Positions 34,601 through 46,806 of a stretch of DNA of 64,000 nt are shown piece after piece. The notes beneath the pieces are model-generated. The model saw nothing but the letters and a program-made list of their open reading frames with translations, was not told the DNA's origin and ran no database searches. Source of the stretch: Agarophyton chilense (taxonomy: Eukaryota; Rhodophyta; Florideophyceae; Gracilariales; Gracilariaceae); assembly GCA_030374765.1 (NCBI GenBank), contig JARGXX010000093.1, forward strand, positions 248,001 to 312,000. Direction: 5' to 3'. The number at the start of each line of letters is the position of its first letter. The first letter of the stretch is position 1. A program made the position numbers and the translations under genes.

Positions 34601-35465
34601 CCAAAGAGTCTCTTAGATTGCACAATCTGAATCAAACAGAACTTTTTCAGCATTCCACCACGTACCTTTCTGAATACGAGAAAGGACAAATTGTAGCGCT
34701 TCGTAGGGAACACCTTTCCATCAGAGAGAATGCAAACCAACTCAATCGTTCACTATCGAATACATCGAGATTCTTCAAGCGCCATGACGATGAAAAAAAA
34801 GTTGTTCCTCCCAAAAACGCTCTAAAACTTTCTTCAAACCCCAAACGGCTGCTACTAAAACTGGCTTTAACGGGTGACTACAGCGCTTACTAGTTAAAAG
34901 ATTGTCTCAATTTGAGAATTGGTGTTCGCCGCATACAACAGATCTTAAAAAGCAGCCCATATCCGCAATTCCTCAATTTTTTGAAGGCCCCGCAGATGAA
35001 GGTGATGCACAAAAGGAAGCGTTTGGAAGGGTTAAGACGTCACATTAGGAAGAGAGGTCATTATTGGGTGCAAGTGGTTTTTTCTGATAAAAAATGCTTA
35101 ACTTGGATGGGATAGATGGTCTTGCGTATTACTAGAATGATGTAAGAAAGGATTTGCGTCTTCATTCAACACGTCAAAATGTTGGAGGTTCTGTGATGGT
35201 TTGGGGGGGCCATTTCTTTTTTTGGGAGTCTCTATGCTGATATTTATTAATGGGAATCAGAATTCTATGAAGTATTGCGAAACGTTGGAGCAGGGTCTAC
35301 TACCATTTGTGGCTGAAGCGTTTGGTGAATCGTTGCCTTTTGTTTTTCAACAAGACAACGCGTCTATACATACTGCGCAATACACATGTAATTGGCTTTT
35401 GCAACATCAAATGAGAGTGTTGCCGTGGCCTGCCAAGTCCCCGGGTTTAAATATCATTTCAAACG

Positions 35466-36991
35466 TGTCGTATAGTGGCAAAAGGGCTGACCTTTGAGGT
35501 TGTCAATATACTACCCTGGCCTTGTAGGTGATGGATGCGAGGGATCATCGGCCATGCAGCTCCGGGCGAGCTATCATCTAGGTGTTGTCAGCCACGTGTA
35601 GTGTTGACATGTACCTTCTGGTTGAGTAATTGTTAGTACTTGTAACTGTAATTATATTTATTTTAGTACAGTGGTGGAGTGGCCACCTGGCACTGTAGTC
35701 AGTGCTGGCCAGGTCTCTGACACTAGGTCAGAGACCGTGCCTTGCTGGCACCTCCCGGGTGATCTGGAGAATGCAGTCCACGGCATATAGGGAACTGCAC
35801 CTCCCCCATCCTAATCTGATAAAGACAGGCACCACTTGGGTCACGACTATACCTTTTGGTTCATCGTTTCTCAACTACTACACAGGCTTTCCCGCGCGTC
35901 GACGCCTATCATCGTTCACCTACACGGTATAGGCTAGTCGCCCCGCCGTTTGCCCGTGCGGGTTTTCACGGTGCCCTGTTACCATCGAAGTTTACTACGT
36001 CTACCTTCTAAGGTTGAGCGTTGAAGGACAATGCCCTTCAAGGGGGTTTCTTCGCAGGACTTAGAAGTTTCGCTCGCTTGAGGAATAGCTTGGGATAGGA
36101 CAAGCGATACCGCTATTGCGTGCTGATGACCGGTTAGGATCGGAAGTGCACACGGGTGGAACACGTGGACTGCACGAATGCCAACGCTCGAGTACGAGGC
36201 GTGCCACATGTGGCCCGGATTCTACCTAATGGTTAGTATTATTAAGTAATTTTTAGTATTTATTTGGCTACGCTATCGCTATTTAGTGTCTATTTTTCGG
36301 GCGCGCGCCCACTGTCAGGGGCCGCGCGCCACACTACTTAGAAGGTCGAGCACTGCTCCCCAGTAAAGACCCTCTTGGGAGATACCAAGGAGGGAGTCTT
36401 GGATCTGAACTTTTCGCCTTCGGCGTGTCTTCACCGCATACTGCGTGAGCGCCCGTTGTACGTTAGTTCATCGACCCCTCTGTCGACAAGAGTGCTACCA
36501 CCACCGTGGGTTCCTATTTAATCGCCGGCACTTGTCGTAGTCTCGCCCCTGTATAGGGTTTCGGCCCCGTTTCCTCTTCTTCTCCTTTTTGGCTCTCGTG
36601 AGTGGCTGCACCACTCACCTCGCTCTTCCACCTCATACGAGTGTTTCCTCGCTCCTTTTCCGACAATCGCCGTGGTACCGCTCCGCATAGGACTGGTCAC
36701 ACCCCGGACTGTGCTGTGCTCACCTAAACACTATAGGTATATCCCGTCAGATTGGCCTCGGTCTTACACCCGACTCCGTCGTGCCTTTCCAGAGTGGCTC
36801 TGTTTCTGTGCTCCGCTGGGACGCGTCTCCTCCGCCTGAGGCGTGTCTCTCAAGAGAGGAAGATCCCGAACATCTTCGTGGTGTCTCCGCTCCAAGCGTT
36901 GTCCTACAAGCGTCACCACACTCCCTACGGCTGAGCATCACCACACTCCCGAGACAAGACAGTAGCATACCCCAGAGGTGATTGTACGACA
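35466..36991. repeat. solo LTR (family 2), itself split by a gypsy solo LTR
   Basis: It starts TGTCGTATAG and ends TTGTACGACA, which form a short inverted repeat (TGTCGTA/TACGACA). It is flanked by the exact 5-bp duplication aaacg (35461-35465 and 36992-36996). Without the nested insertion it is about 634 bp. No coding content was recognised. Confidence 0.88.
36022..36908 (+). repeat. gypsy-family solo LTR
   Basis: It starts TGAAGGACAATG and ends GTCCTACA, 887 bp, flanked by the exact duplication agcgt (36017-36021 and 36909-36913). It belongs to the same family as the LTRs at 17058 and 27947. A solo LTR arises when the two LTRs of a full element recombine and delete the interior. Confidence 0.92.
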
Positions 36992-37189
36992 AAACGTGTG
37001 GGGTTTTATGGCTAGAAAGGTGTATGATGGGTACAAACAGTTTGATACTGTGGCGGAGTTAAAGGAGAATATTATTGAGGTGTGGGAAGGGCTTTCTCCA
37101 GGATACCCCCTAGCTTTGTACCACAGTGTGAAAAGGCATCTTTTGGCGGTCATGGAAGCCAAAAGCGATGCTACAAAGTATTAATAAAC

Positions 37190-38090
37190 GTTGAACTTAA
37201 GCTTTTAGTTTTCATGTAGGCGTTGTAATTTCGCGGCCTTGGTTGAAGAGTCTTTTTGGTTTAACACCTTCTTGACAAGTTACACGGTACAGCGAATAAT
37301 GGAATTGGTTTCTATTACAGATGGACATTACTTGTCTGATCTGGTAGGATTCCGAATTTCCTTTTCCTGCTTTCTGCTTGCGATAGCATTGGGTGGCGTT
37401 GTTGCTTTTCGTTTTTCGCGGACTGTAGAGAGGCGAGCTTGAAGAGAGCACAAAGTTTTTTTCTCATGCTCGTATAGCAACACTCGGAATGATGGCAAGC
37501 ATAATTTGAAGAGTTTTTATGTGTACGTTTTGATTTCACCCGCACCCAGCACTCAACCATTCCAATGTGGAAACCTCCGGTGTTTTCTGAATTGTGAGTG
37601 TCTGGCATTAAAAGCTTGGCAAGAGTTGTTCGACCTCTCAATCCAGAAAAGGCAGTCTTCTATACGAGAGGTGGTATCGCTGCACAGTAGGTAAGGCAAA
37701 ATGCGGTTCTCTCCGATTTCTTGTGAAATAATCTGAGTGACTGGTATTTCATGTTCTGGCAGCACTGGTCAAAGAACCGGCGACTTATCGCCCAAGTACC
37801 AAGCCCGTTCCTTATTAGGAAAGTCGCTAGCAAATTCAATTTGCTCGAGAAATGCACAGTCAAGCTCTCATAAATGCGAAAGTCCCGTGTGCATACCACA
37901 GAGCTATAAAAGGTCGTCTTTGCTGCCGTTGCGAACGATCGGACTCTTCGTCACTCGTTTTCATTCCAGTTGTTTGCGAACCACATTTCATCAAGTCTTG
38001 GGAGCCTCATTTTTTAAGCAAAACTCTCAAGGGCGAAACGCTATTTCTGTACAACAACTCGCGAAGCTTTAGTTTGGCCATCAAGTATCA
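37190..38090 (-). other. unrecognised minus-strand coding-like stretch
   Basis: One minus-strand frame stays open from 37899 to 37315 except for a single stop near 37658. It has a Cys/His-containing part (YACHHSECCYTSM) and a Lys/Arg-rich end. The motif content does not match a family I can name. It may be a decayed gene or another transposon relic. Confidence 0.3.
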
Positions 38091-38096
38091 GCTGTC

Positions 38097-39924
38097 TTGC
38101 ACCAAAAAAAAGACGACGTAGCAGAAATGAATGGAATCAATTCAAATAGTGAGCTTGTGGATAGCTCTGTAGTTTACCAGCGCCATTGTTCAGAGCCCAT
38201 CGGACAAGATCACAGAGCTTTTCTGGCCTCCCCGGAAAATGGAGGGGGCGAACAAATCGAACACGTGCATATTGGAAGTCGTTGCCATATGATACGTCGT
38301 GCGATACTGCAGCCGTTTAAGGTTGTTGGCTCGGTTTTTAGGAAAGCCGCCCGGTGTTGTTTTGTATGCAACGGCAGCCACAGACAAGACTTTTCAGCTA
38401 AAGTGGAAACCGTCGAGATTTGAAAGGCAGGTCCCAGCCCGCACGACCATTAATCCGCTCAACTTTCTTCGGTTGAGCCACAACCAGAAAGAAACGGGAG
38501 CGAGGTGCGTGTGGGACATGAGGAACAGCAGGCAGAGCCTCTGGGGTGCGGGCCAGGTGCGAGAACGGGCTCTGAAGACGGATTTCGAACTCTAAGTTCG
38601 TCAGATGACGAAGACAAGAGCCAAAGTGACATTCCCGAAATCAAGTTGGGGCATGAAATGAATGCAGGAAATGTTACTGCGCCTCTTGAAGTGAAGAAGG
38701 TTGGTCTGGGCACGAACGAATTCAGTAATGTTGCCTTTGAACACGACCACAGCGACAGCGATGAATGTGGAGAAAGGTTCAGCGACGAAGAGGTGGTGAT
38801 GACCTCTCGGAGTTTGCACGAAGGCACAGAAGATGATAGTATAGAAAGGATGCGTGTTAATGAAAACGTCACCTTCCAGAACGACAGTTTCGTACAGTTT
38901 TTCGCCAGCCACTCGAATACATCATCCAACAAGGCGGAAAGTGGCCACCAAGGAAGCCACCGCACTTCATCGACGGGCGCACCATCTGGGCGTAGCTTTC
39001 AAAGTGGGTCCCATAGTGCTTTGTCAAAAAGTAGCGAAGGACGTTTTTGTGCAGCGAGCTCAACGCGCAACTCTAACGGTTCGGACGACACTGAGGAGCG
39101 TTTGAAGAAGCAGGAAAATGATGTAAATATAGGCAGAGAGCAAGGAAGACGACGAAAGCGCATGTAATGCGAGATGGGGTGTGGCCTCGCAGTCCACAAA
39201 ATCCTCAAATGCTTCGTCGTACTACGCCGGGGGGCCAGCCGGGCAGGCGGTGAATAGCGAAAGCGATAACAATCACAACGTGGTCGATGAAAAAAGCGAT
39301 AGGAGTGAAAAAGACTGTGCTTTGCATTCCTGGCGTGACTTTGCGACTGACTCTAGGCCTGCATCGGAGCAGGTGGCCAATGCAGATAGAAACGGTCATC
39401 ATGAGCAACCACATGACGACGGTGCAAGTAGCGCAGGAGGTTGCGGCTGTGATGCATCAAGTGAGTCGGTATTTGAGGAAGAAATGTCGCTGGACCCGTC
39501 GATTATCGCCTCCGGGAGCGATAAGCATGATGACAAAGCAGACGACAAAAGTGAGACAAACGCAAACGTTGTCATTTGGCCTTGTGCCGGTGACTCTGCG
39601 TTGCTCGGCGGCACGGCGTCGGAGCAAACAGACGTTGAAAAAGTGATGAGGGGCATGGCGCCGCAGGCGACGCAGGCGTTGAAAGCAGTGAACCCGACAG
39701 CTGGCATCCTTGTAGTAGTACTCGTAGTAGTAGTGATTTCACGTCGTATTTTGGAAGCGCATGCGAGCAGTCATGCCACGAAGACAATGTTGGGAACGAC
39801 GAGAAGAGCGAAAACGGGGGGTTAGTGACTCTGTGCTCGGTATGGTGGTGTGAAATGTTGCGTTTCTTTTTTGGGGGCTTGGGCGATGGAAACAGCGACG
39901 CTGAAGGGGAAAGGCGTGAGACAT
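38097..39924 (+). pseudogene. Ser/Asp/Glu-rich protein gene, probably decayed
   Basis: The same plus-strand frame covers 38097-39167 with two stops (near 38421 and 38457). It reads a compact Cys-containing part (RAILQPFKVVGSVFRKAARC), then a long acidic Ser-rich part with runs such as SSSDDEDKSQSD and HDHSDSDECGERFSDEE. After 39181 the acidic Ser-rich character continues in another frame, and a third frame past the GTA-rich tract at 39712-39738 reads CSSTRSSSSDF and CHEDNVGNDEKSENGG to a stop near 39924. Continuity of composition across frames suggests one gene of about 600 codons that has picked up stops and shifts, or one with unrecognised introns. No domain is recognised. Confidence 0.45.
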
Positions 39925-41427
39925 GACAGTGAGAACTGAAGTAACATCTGTTTGGTACGCTTCCGCAAACTGTGGAACAGTGGTGTGAGGTTATGACATG
40001 GTATGACGGAAGTGGGGTGCCCGTAAAAGGAGAAGGTGGATGAAGGAATGGTGGGCGAGATTGAGGAGATCAAGTGGCAGGCGGAGTTGCTGAAAGGGGG
40101 GAATACAGACGCAATGAGGTAGAGCATCGCAATTGAAGAGGACAGTGTAAATGTAATCTATTGTGGGCGCCACCTTTGGATGTGACGCTGTGGGCTAGAC
40201 GTTACATTAAACTTCGGCGAAAATAAGCCCTTTCCGTTACTGAATGGCCAAGATAGATGAAATGAGATATAAATATTTCGATATAAACTTCTTCTCGATC
40301 TTCTCAAACGAACGGGACCAAAGACTTATGTCGATAGTCACTAGGCGTCAGACATCCTTGCTTCCGGTATGACACTCCAGATGTGTAACGATTTCTTCAG
40401 CCTTCCCACTTCTGCGTTAACCAGAAATAGACGTGTACAATCCCTGAAAGGATTCCAGAGAAAAGGTAACAACAAAAAAAATATGTTTTCGCTCTATACT
40501 TGAAGCTGGATTTTTACCAGAAGGGATACGCAGCACCACTTGCGACAGCTTCCCGTTCATTACTAGATCCCAGTTCTCTAACGAGCCTTCACGACTGTCA
40601 CAGGCTTTTCACTCTGTGCGGATTTTCGAGAACGACTCAGTACCGGTGGTACACACAGACTGTCTCTCTTCTATGCTGAAAGCGTTTTAACCAATTCGAT
40701 GGGCTGACATGGGGTGCTGTGCTCAACTGCAAACGCCTCACTAGATCCATGCACTGCGGAAAACGCCTAACAGATTTTTATAATGTACGGGGTTGCTCTT
40801 CCAGCGGCAATCACCTCCCCGGACTCTAGCAGGCAAACGCCTCACCTTTATATAAAGTTTACCGGCTAAAATCCAAAGAAAAATAGTTTTCCGAGTGTGA
40901 ATTGTTAATTTACGTCGCCCAAGAGAAATCTTGAAGACATCAAAGCCCTTTTCATAGAGATTCAAACCCTCCAAAACGGAGCTGAAACGCATTACTACTC
41001 GATAGTAACTACTATGTGCTTCTAGGTTCCTCTGTTTGCTGCTAGCAGCATTTAAAGCAGCACACTAATCAATTAAAACATAACGACTAGACTAATTTCC
41101 CTAATGCGCCATTATATCTTTGAAGCCAGTGGTAAAGTATAGAGTTGAAATCCTGCTGGAACTCCATAAACGTGTGTTCCAGCAATGCTGGAACACTGGA
41201 CGCATTACGGGACCTGGATATATAAAATCTGCAAAAACTGTGAGGCGTGTGGAACGCACAAGTGAAAACCACGCCGCTTCGTGTGTTTTAACGTAAACAA
41301 AGCCCATCTGTTCTACAGTTGCTTTCCACTAATATAGTAATGAAGCTTTTATTTGAAGGTAGGGCTGTAGAAGGAACATTAATTTAGAGCCAAATATTCA
41401 TTACGAAAAGCAAATGCGTTCTGCGTT
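39925..41427. other. spacer, no gene recognised
   Basis: A motif like aaacgcctcac recurs about three times between 40727 and 40840. Otherwise no repeat or frame of note is seen. Confidence 0.4.
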
Positions 41428-41436
41428 GAGTAAGGC
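41428..41436. other. target-site duplication of MULE C, left copy (gagtaaggc)
   Basis: Nine bases immediately outside the left terminal inverted repeat. Eight of nine match gaataaggc immediately outside the right repeat (49296-49304). A 9-bp duplication is the hallmark of Mutator-type insertion. Confidence 0.8.
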
Positions 41437-41812
41437 GACAAGAGCCGAAAATACACAGCGTGGTCGGCGTGTTGGCGAAGCCAGTGAGAGGGTTTGCATC
41501 AACATCTGGTACCCACCAAAATGGTACCAGTAGCCTATCTCACCTTTCCGCCTATAGCAATGGTGGCCTCAACATCTATGAGGCTAACCACCAATTAGCC
41601 ACAGACATGTCAAACAATAGCGAGATCACGTAAACATTGTCAGCTCCTGAGCATATTTGACATTGGTTTCCACTTCAAATTCAAACCAGCGTTAGCTACT
41701 TCTCCCAGGTGCTGGCTCCGCATCATTTAGATACCTATTCTGCTCGCTCCCCAACCTTCTCTCAAAGTCGCTCGCAGTCGCTCTTCAACCGTCTCTCAAT
41801 GAGCAGTGCCAA
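41437..41812 (+). repeat. left terminal inverted repeat of MULE C
   Basis: It starts GACAAGAGCCGAAAATACAC. It matches the reverse complement of 48994-49295 along its length, apart from about 75 extra bases near 41575-41650. It runs into the ATG (41799) of the protease gene, so the repeat supplies the promoter region and the start codon. Confidence 0.88.
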
Positions 41813-43121
41813 GGAAAGTAAGCTTATCACTATTCCAAAACAAAGAAAGTACGTTAAGGTATTTAAATCATGTATTGCTAGCATTCTGGCACTTTTCGAA
41901 GCAGAACATCTACATTTCAACACATTGCTTGCATCTGATCAGGATGAAACAATTTCAAACATTTGTAGAAGGTTTCACAAAAATTCTGGATCGATTGGGA
42001 AGGCTCACGCTCACTGATGATTCAAATAGATTTCAAATCCTTCATAATCAAACTTATCCTATCGTAAGAGCTCAATAGCGACAAGAAACTCCAATTTCAA
42101 TCTTCCACATCTATTGCAAAGGAGCAAAGCTTTGTGCCGATTTAACCACGTCTTCTTTAATGGACATGAAGCCGCTTCAAGGCGTCTCTATTTGCCCTTT
42201 TGACACAGGCTTATCTTTGTCTTCTTATGCGAAGCGTGGCCAAACTGCCCCATAACAGCGCCAGTAATACCTAAAACTTCTACGTAAGTCGTTTTTACAG
42301 AATGTTGGTGACGATTCACAAGCAATTCACACCATTCTGGTTCCGCTTAATCTAGACAATAAGCATTGGGGTGTTCTAATCGGGAAGAAATTTATTGGGC
42401 GTCATACATCTCGCCGAAAACAACCTATTGTATGCTTCGGACACAGTTTGAGGCGGTCGTGTCCGAAGAAAGTGATGGCTTTCTTCAAAGAGGTTTTCGA
42501 GTTGACTCTACTATGCGGAAAGATTTCCGCGAGATTTTCGAAGAAGAACTATATAAGCTCGATCTTGAAGCATATAAACAGCAAAAGAACGGATTCAGTT
42601 GTGTTCGTTATGTGATTTCAATCGCAACCGAATTTGCTGAGAACGCAGGGTTTGCGCCTAAAATCACATACAACTCTGGATGTAGCTCACAACTTTCAGA
42701 GTGTTATCGTTGGATGTCTATCGGGAGCTATGTGCTTCAAATATTTCTTGCCTATCAGCACTTCAATACAAGCAATGTATCTAAAACTATGCTGTCCGAG
42801 TATCGCCTTCAACATCGGAAGGATTACTTCCAACTTCGTGATGATTGTCTTTCTCGACTGAAGAAATTGCGCCATCCGGTTTTAAAAAGGTCAGACTTTA
42901 AAATTGAGAACCGGAAAACTGTTCTGGGTGGATTTAGGCCTGTCGTCACTACTAGTTCTGTGATTAAGGAGAGATCGAGTTTGGATCCGTTAACGCGTAG
43001 TCCTGCGAGTATGTCAAAAGCCACAGAGATTATGCCGGAAATCATCAAAAAATATAAACACTACGCGAGGTTCTCGACTTTGAGAGGGTTTTACCAAGCG
43101 CTGAGATGGAACAAAAAGTAG
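41799..43121 (+). pseudogene. ULP1-like cysteine protease gene of MULE C
   Basis: It starts in the terminal repeat (MSSAKESK). An N-terminal helical part is followed by the C48-type core. ILVPLNLDNKHWGVLIGKK holds the His-Trp pair of the catalytic His. PIVCFGHSL holds the position of the catalytic Asp, which is not conserved here (MULE A and B read YFGDS). YKQQKNGFSCVRYV holds the Gln-x-x-G-x-x-Cys segment with the nucleophile Cys. A 251-codon open frame (42366-43121) covers the Cys half and a basic tail (KRSDFKIENRK) shared with A and B. The His half is in another frame, so at least one frameshift lies near 42400-42480. ULP1 enzymes remove SUMO from proteins; what the transposon uses it for is unknown. 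Confidence 0.72.
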
Positions 43122-43231
43122 ACCCTGAGGATGACGGAGATATGGACGATTTCGACAGCATTGCATTGCAGTCTCTGCATCTACCTCGTCGATGAAAGGT
43201 TCGTACGCAAATAAGGACAAAAGTTCGTTAC

Positions 43232-46200
43232 TTGAATGACAACATGCCTCCCTTCCCTTGTCCAAAGTCGAAACGCAAAAGAACGTTTGAATACAACTAC
43301 CTTGTTGTACAATCGGTTCTTTATGACGTATTGGAAAACGTGTTTTCTAAACATGGCTCTAATGGATTAGAGCGTGTAAAGAGCGATCTAATTGACAGTT
43401 CTGTGTCTATTTTTAAAGATGAGGCACGCTACAAGGATGGACATCTAATTGGAGAGGTCCAAGATGTGTTAGAGCTTCTCTCCACAATAGCGCACACAAA
43501 AGGCTTTATGTATGGGTTCCACTACTTTCTATATGTCGTGAAGAGAGCGAAAAAGGGTGGTCGCCTCATCAACGCATGATGCAGATGTATTCAGCACAGG
43601 AACCATAGATTCAGTTCTACTGTCATGGTTTCTTTAAAGAGTGTTACAAAAAAATGGACCGTAGATGTTAGTCTCAAGCATTTACACAACCCCACGGAGT
43701 TCTCCGAGATCATTTTGGTCCCGAGATACGAGGCTCTGAAGAATACGATGTCAAGTACATTTCAGACTTGGAAACACAAGGAAAGCGGAAAGGGGGTGTG
43801 TTACTGGGATTCCCTTTACCAAAAGTGCTTCCCAAAAAAGACTGTGGGCTTACAAATACAAAAACACACTTAAAATGCAGTGGATCTCTTTAAAGATGGT
43901 GTTATTTGAAAATAGGGAACGTTAAGGCCGATTGAGATGGTTCATACCGCAAGTGAAATCTCAAAACCATATGAAGCGAAGACCTAGAAAGGTAATCCAT
44001 GAAAGCCTCCGAGATTATTACCCCGTCTAGTACAAGATGTTTTAGTTCGTGTTGGCTCTGAATATAATGTTGCAGAAGTCGTTCATGGCAGGGGGTACGA
44101 CGTCAGTGACGTCAGCTGCGCTGATATTGACAACGCAATATTTACGAAATCGCGGTCAGAGGACGAACAGGAGACATCCCGGACGGTGAAGATCCCTGTG
44201 TTACAGTTCAATTCTTTTGAACGTGATACGCTTAATTCGGCTTTCTATAGAATTGAATGCCACAAGGAGGGAATGGAAAAACATTCAGAGCTTGGGGGCA
44301 CCAGTGACTCAGACCTCGTACAGCGTTTTGTTTACATCGATGAGGGCAAGGATGTGCCCTTGGAGCTCTTACACGTCTCGGGCATGGAAGAAACCAAGGA
44401 GGTTCTGTCAACAAACGGTACTGGAGGGGAAACTAGGAGCGAGAAGTCACCTGCTGAGAACCAAGAGTCCAACGATTCTGAGGGAAATGGAGACGTCGCA
44501 GACGACGAGATGCAGGTGGACGACTGTTTCAAGGCAGCTATCATCTCTTACGTCAGAAGCATTCCAGTTAATGCTCTAGGTCTTGATGTAGTCTGAGAAG
44601 TGCGGTATATTTCAAAAAGCATAGAATACAATGTACGATGTAGGACTTCCATCTTTGTAGGCAAGAAGGACGTTCAGCGGTATTCTTTGGTTGTAGGTGA
44701 CAACCGTGTCCTCCAGAAATGTATATTGAAATGCAGGATGTATGAAGAAAAGAATCTCTGTGGATTCTCTCTGACAATCGAAACATTGACGCCACAGAAG
44801 GAAGCAGAAGGAAGTTCGTACGTTCCTGACTTCCGAGAAGCCAAGCACAATCACTGACGTTCTACCAACCAAACTGGGATCAGATATATACACCTTAAGA
44901 TGCGCCAAGGGGCGCATCGTATGGAAAACTATCTGCACATGTCACTTCCAGATACTGTAAGAGATCTGAAGGACAGATACAATATAGTGATTGATCCCAG
45001 ATCTGTCCAGCAGATGATTGGGTATGGACGCTACAAAAGCAATCCAAAGAACTTGGAATGCTCAAAGTTGTTCGAGAAATTGGTCGAATTATATGAAGAA
45101 GAGCTCGATAATAAGTTCTATTTTAGTTGTGACATGCAGAGGAGAACGACGGCCGCCTGTTCGGCGATTAAGGAATGGGTCGAAGACTGTAAAGCATTTG
45201 GTGTTGTGCCTGGTATCTCTTTGGATTGTAAATCTGTCGCAAACCGCTTTGGGTTTCCTCTTTTCACGATCAACGGGAGAGCTAATGACGGTTTCCCCTT
45301 AATCTTCTTTGTGGGGTTCATCAGCGCGGGAGACTGAGGCTGACTTTGTAAAAATTTTAACGCGGGTGAAGGCAATGATACCTATCCCCCCTGCACTAAT
45401 TTTCGTGGACCAGAGTGCTGCCTGTATCGCCGCAACCGGAAAAGTCTTCGAGAAATCCTTTATTGTACTGGATGAGTGGCACGTTAACCAGAACCAACTG
45501 GAAAGTGTAATTGCTTTGTGTCGCCACATCTGAAGAGGTACTTGGTGCTACGATATGTCAAATGATTTGTTCAACTTGAGAACGTCCGAAACGCTCTTCA
45601 TCTTCACCAGACGACGTGCTGACTTCGTATCAAAGTACATTACCAGGTTCACGAATAAGCCTTCAGTTTGTTAAATTTACATATATATGAGTAGAAACCA
45701 ACTGCTCGTGGCTTGTTTCCGCAATTTTTCCGTCCGGAAATTGTTTCTTTTTCAAGGAACGGGATACACAGAGGCGTCAAATTCCGGTTATCGGGCGTAT
45801 GTTCTAGCCCAAGAAGTACCATTCAGCGTCATTCTAAGTCATCTAAAGATGTTAACACGAAAACAAACCCATGCTCGTAAAGAGTCTAGAATACGTTCGA
45901 TGACAGCACTGACCCTCACTTTATCGTTCTCTTCGCGATTGCCGCTTGCCAATTCCTCCCAAAATTTTTGATGTGCACATATCAGAGTGTACCAGCTACG
46001 CTCCCACGAAGTTTAAGGAGATTGGCCTAGATGCATCAAACAATTACGGTGTCCAACATTCCTACTTGTCCGCATTAGAAGATTTGCACTGGTCTGAACT
46101 TCAATTGAACGACCGGGCTACAATTGGATCTGTTGCTTGTTTTGAACTCACTTGGAGTGTTCATCTTATTTGTAGGCTGGAAAACCTCCACTTTCCCAGA

Positions 46201-46806
46201 CCATCTACGCCTTTGAAAGTGCTCTTCGCACGGAAAGAAACTGTTAAAGATGAAGGGGGAGAGAGCCAGCTGGTCGCGAGACGTGACTGCTGGAAGATGG
46301 AGTCTATTGGTTTCACGAGTAAGCGCATAATGAGATGTGCGTTTGCGTATATTGAATACATACTCATTGTACCTGAACTTAGAAAAGTTCTTTATGACTA
46401 GATTGAGGTCGACTCCCTACTCGACGTCAAGCCCAAAGAGGCTTTGTTTCGATAGTGTATGCAAGCTTCGAAAGAAATGCGGAGTTTTTGATATGAAGGC
46501 GCTGAAGGAAAAGCTTCAAAACCCTAATACAGGTCTAACAACCTAGATAATAGACGTCGATGCTTTCATTCAAAAGGCGGCTGAAAAAGAAGTACGAAAA
46601 TATCTCAAAAGAGCCAATGATAAAGCGTTGTACGATAAACTCCATCGCTCGTCATCCGGATTTGGGCCTCTAGCTTTAGCCGAAGCTTTTCTTGCAAAAC
46701 CAGTTGAAGAGCTTGCTGATTTAAAAATTCCAAACTCTGCTCTTCTTGAAGAAGTCGATATCACTGGAGGGCAGAAGAGCAATACAAAAGATCAACAAAT
46801 CACTTG
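43232..46806 (+). pseudogene. MULE transposase gene of MULE C (zinc finger plus DDE core)
   Basis: An N-terminal helical domain (43232-43578, TKGFMYGFHYFLYVVKRAKK) is conserved in A and B. Around 43575-43700 a CRC-x-x-H segment and a W-x-V-x-x-S...H-x-H segment (SLKHLHNPTE) resemble the FLYWCH / WRKY-GCM1 zinc finger at the start of MULE transposases. An acidic linker follows (44186-44596). The DDE core is at 45120-45530: SLDCKSVANRFGFPL has the first Asp, ALIFVDQSAACIAA the second, and LDEWHVNQNQ the C/D-x-W-H motif just after it. A downstream part (46000-46400) is coding-like, and a Lys/Glu-rich C-terminal stretch lies at 46555-46806. Several stops and shifts separate these pieces (near 44596, 45337, 45533 and 46550), so the gene is probably dead. 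Confidence 0.75.

Larger units (their letters stand above)
34618..37184 (+). pseudogene. Tc1/mariner transposase, split by two nested LTR insertions
   Basis: The paired helix-turn-helix region is at 34660-34800 (LSEYEKGQIVALRREHLSIR). The segment LRIGVRRIQQILKSSP lies near 34912-34960, then FSDKKCLTWMG, then GGSVMVWGG near 35180-35210. The second catalytic Asp is in FQQDNASIHTAQY, and the third lies in the WPAKSPGLNII segment, where the family has DLNP. The frame then stops at the LTR insertion and resumes after 36996 as NVWGFMARKVYDGYKQFDTV, ending EAKSDATKY as Tc1 proteins do. Besides the insertion there are at least three stops or shifts. Removing the inserted LTRs and one copy of each target duplication brings the two halves into register, so this copy was continuous before the insertions. 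Confidence 0.88.

Noticed and set aside
39700-39750. Possible membrane helix (GILVVVLVVVV) near the end of the acidic Ser-rich gene
   Set aside because: It is encoded by a GTA trinucleotide repeat. Read in the neighbouring frame the same DNA gives Ser-rich sequence like the rest of the gene.
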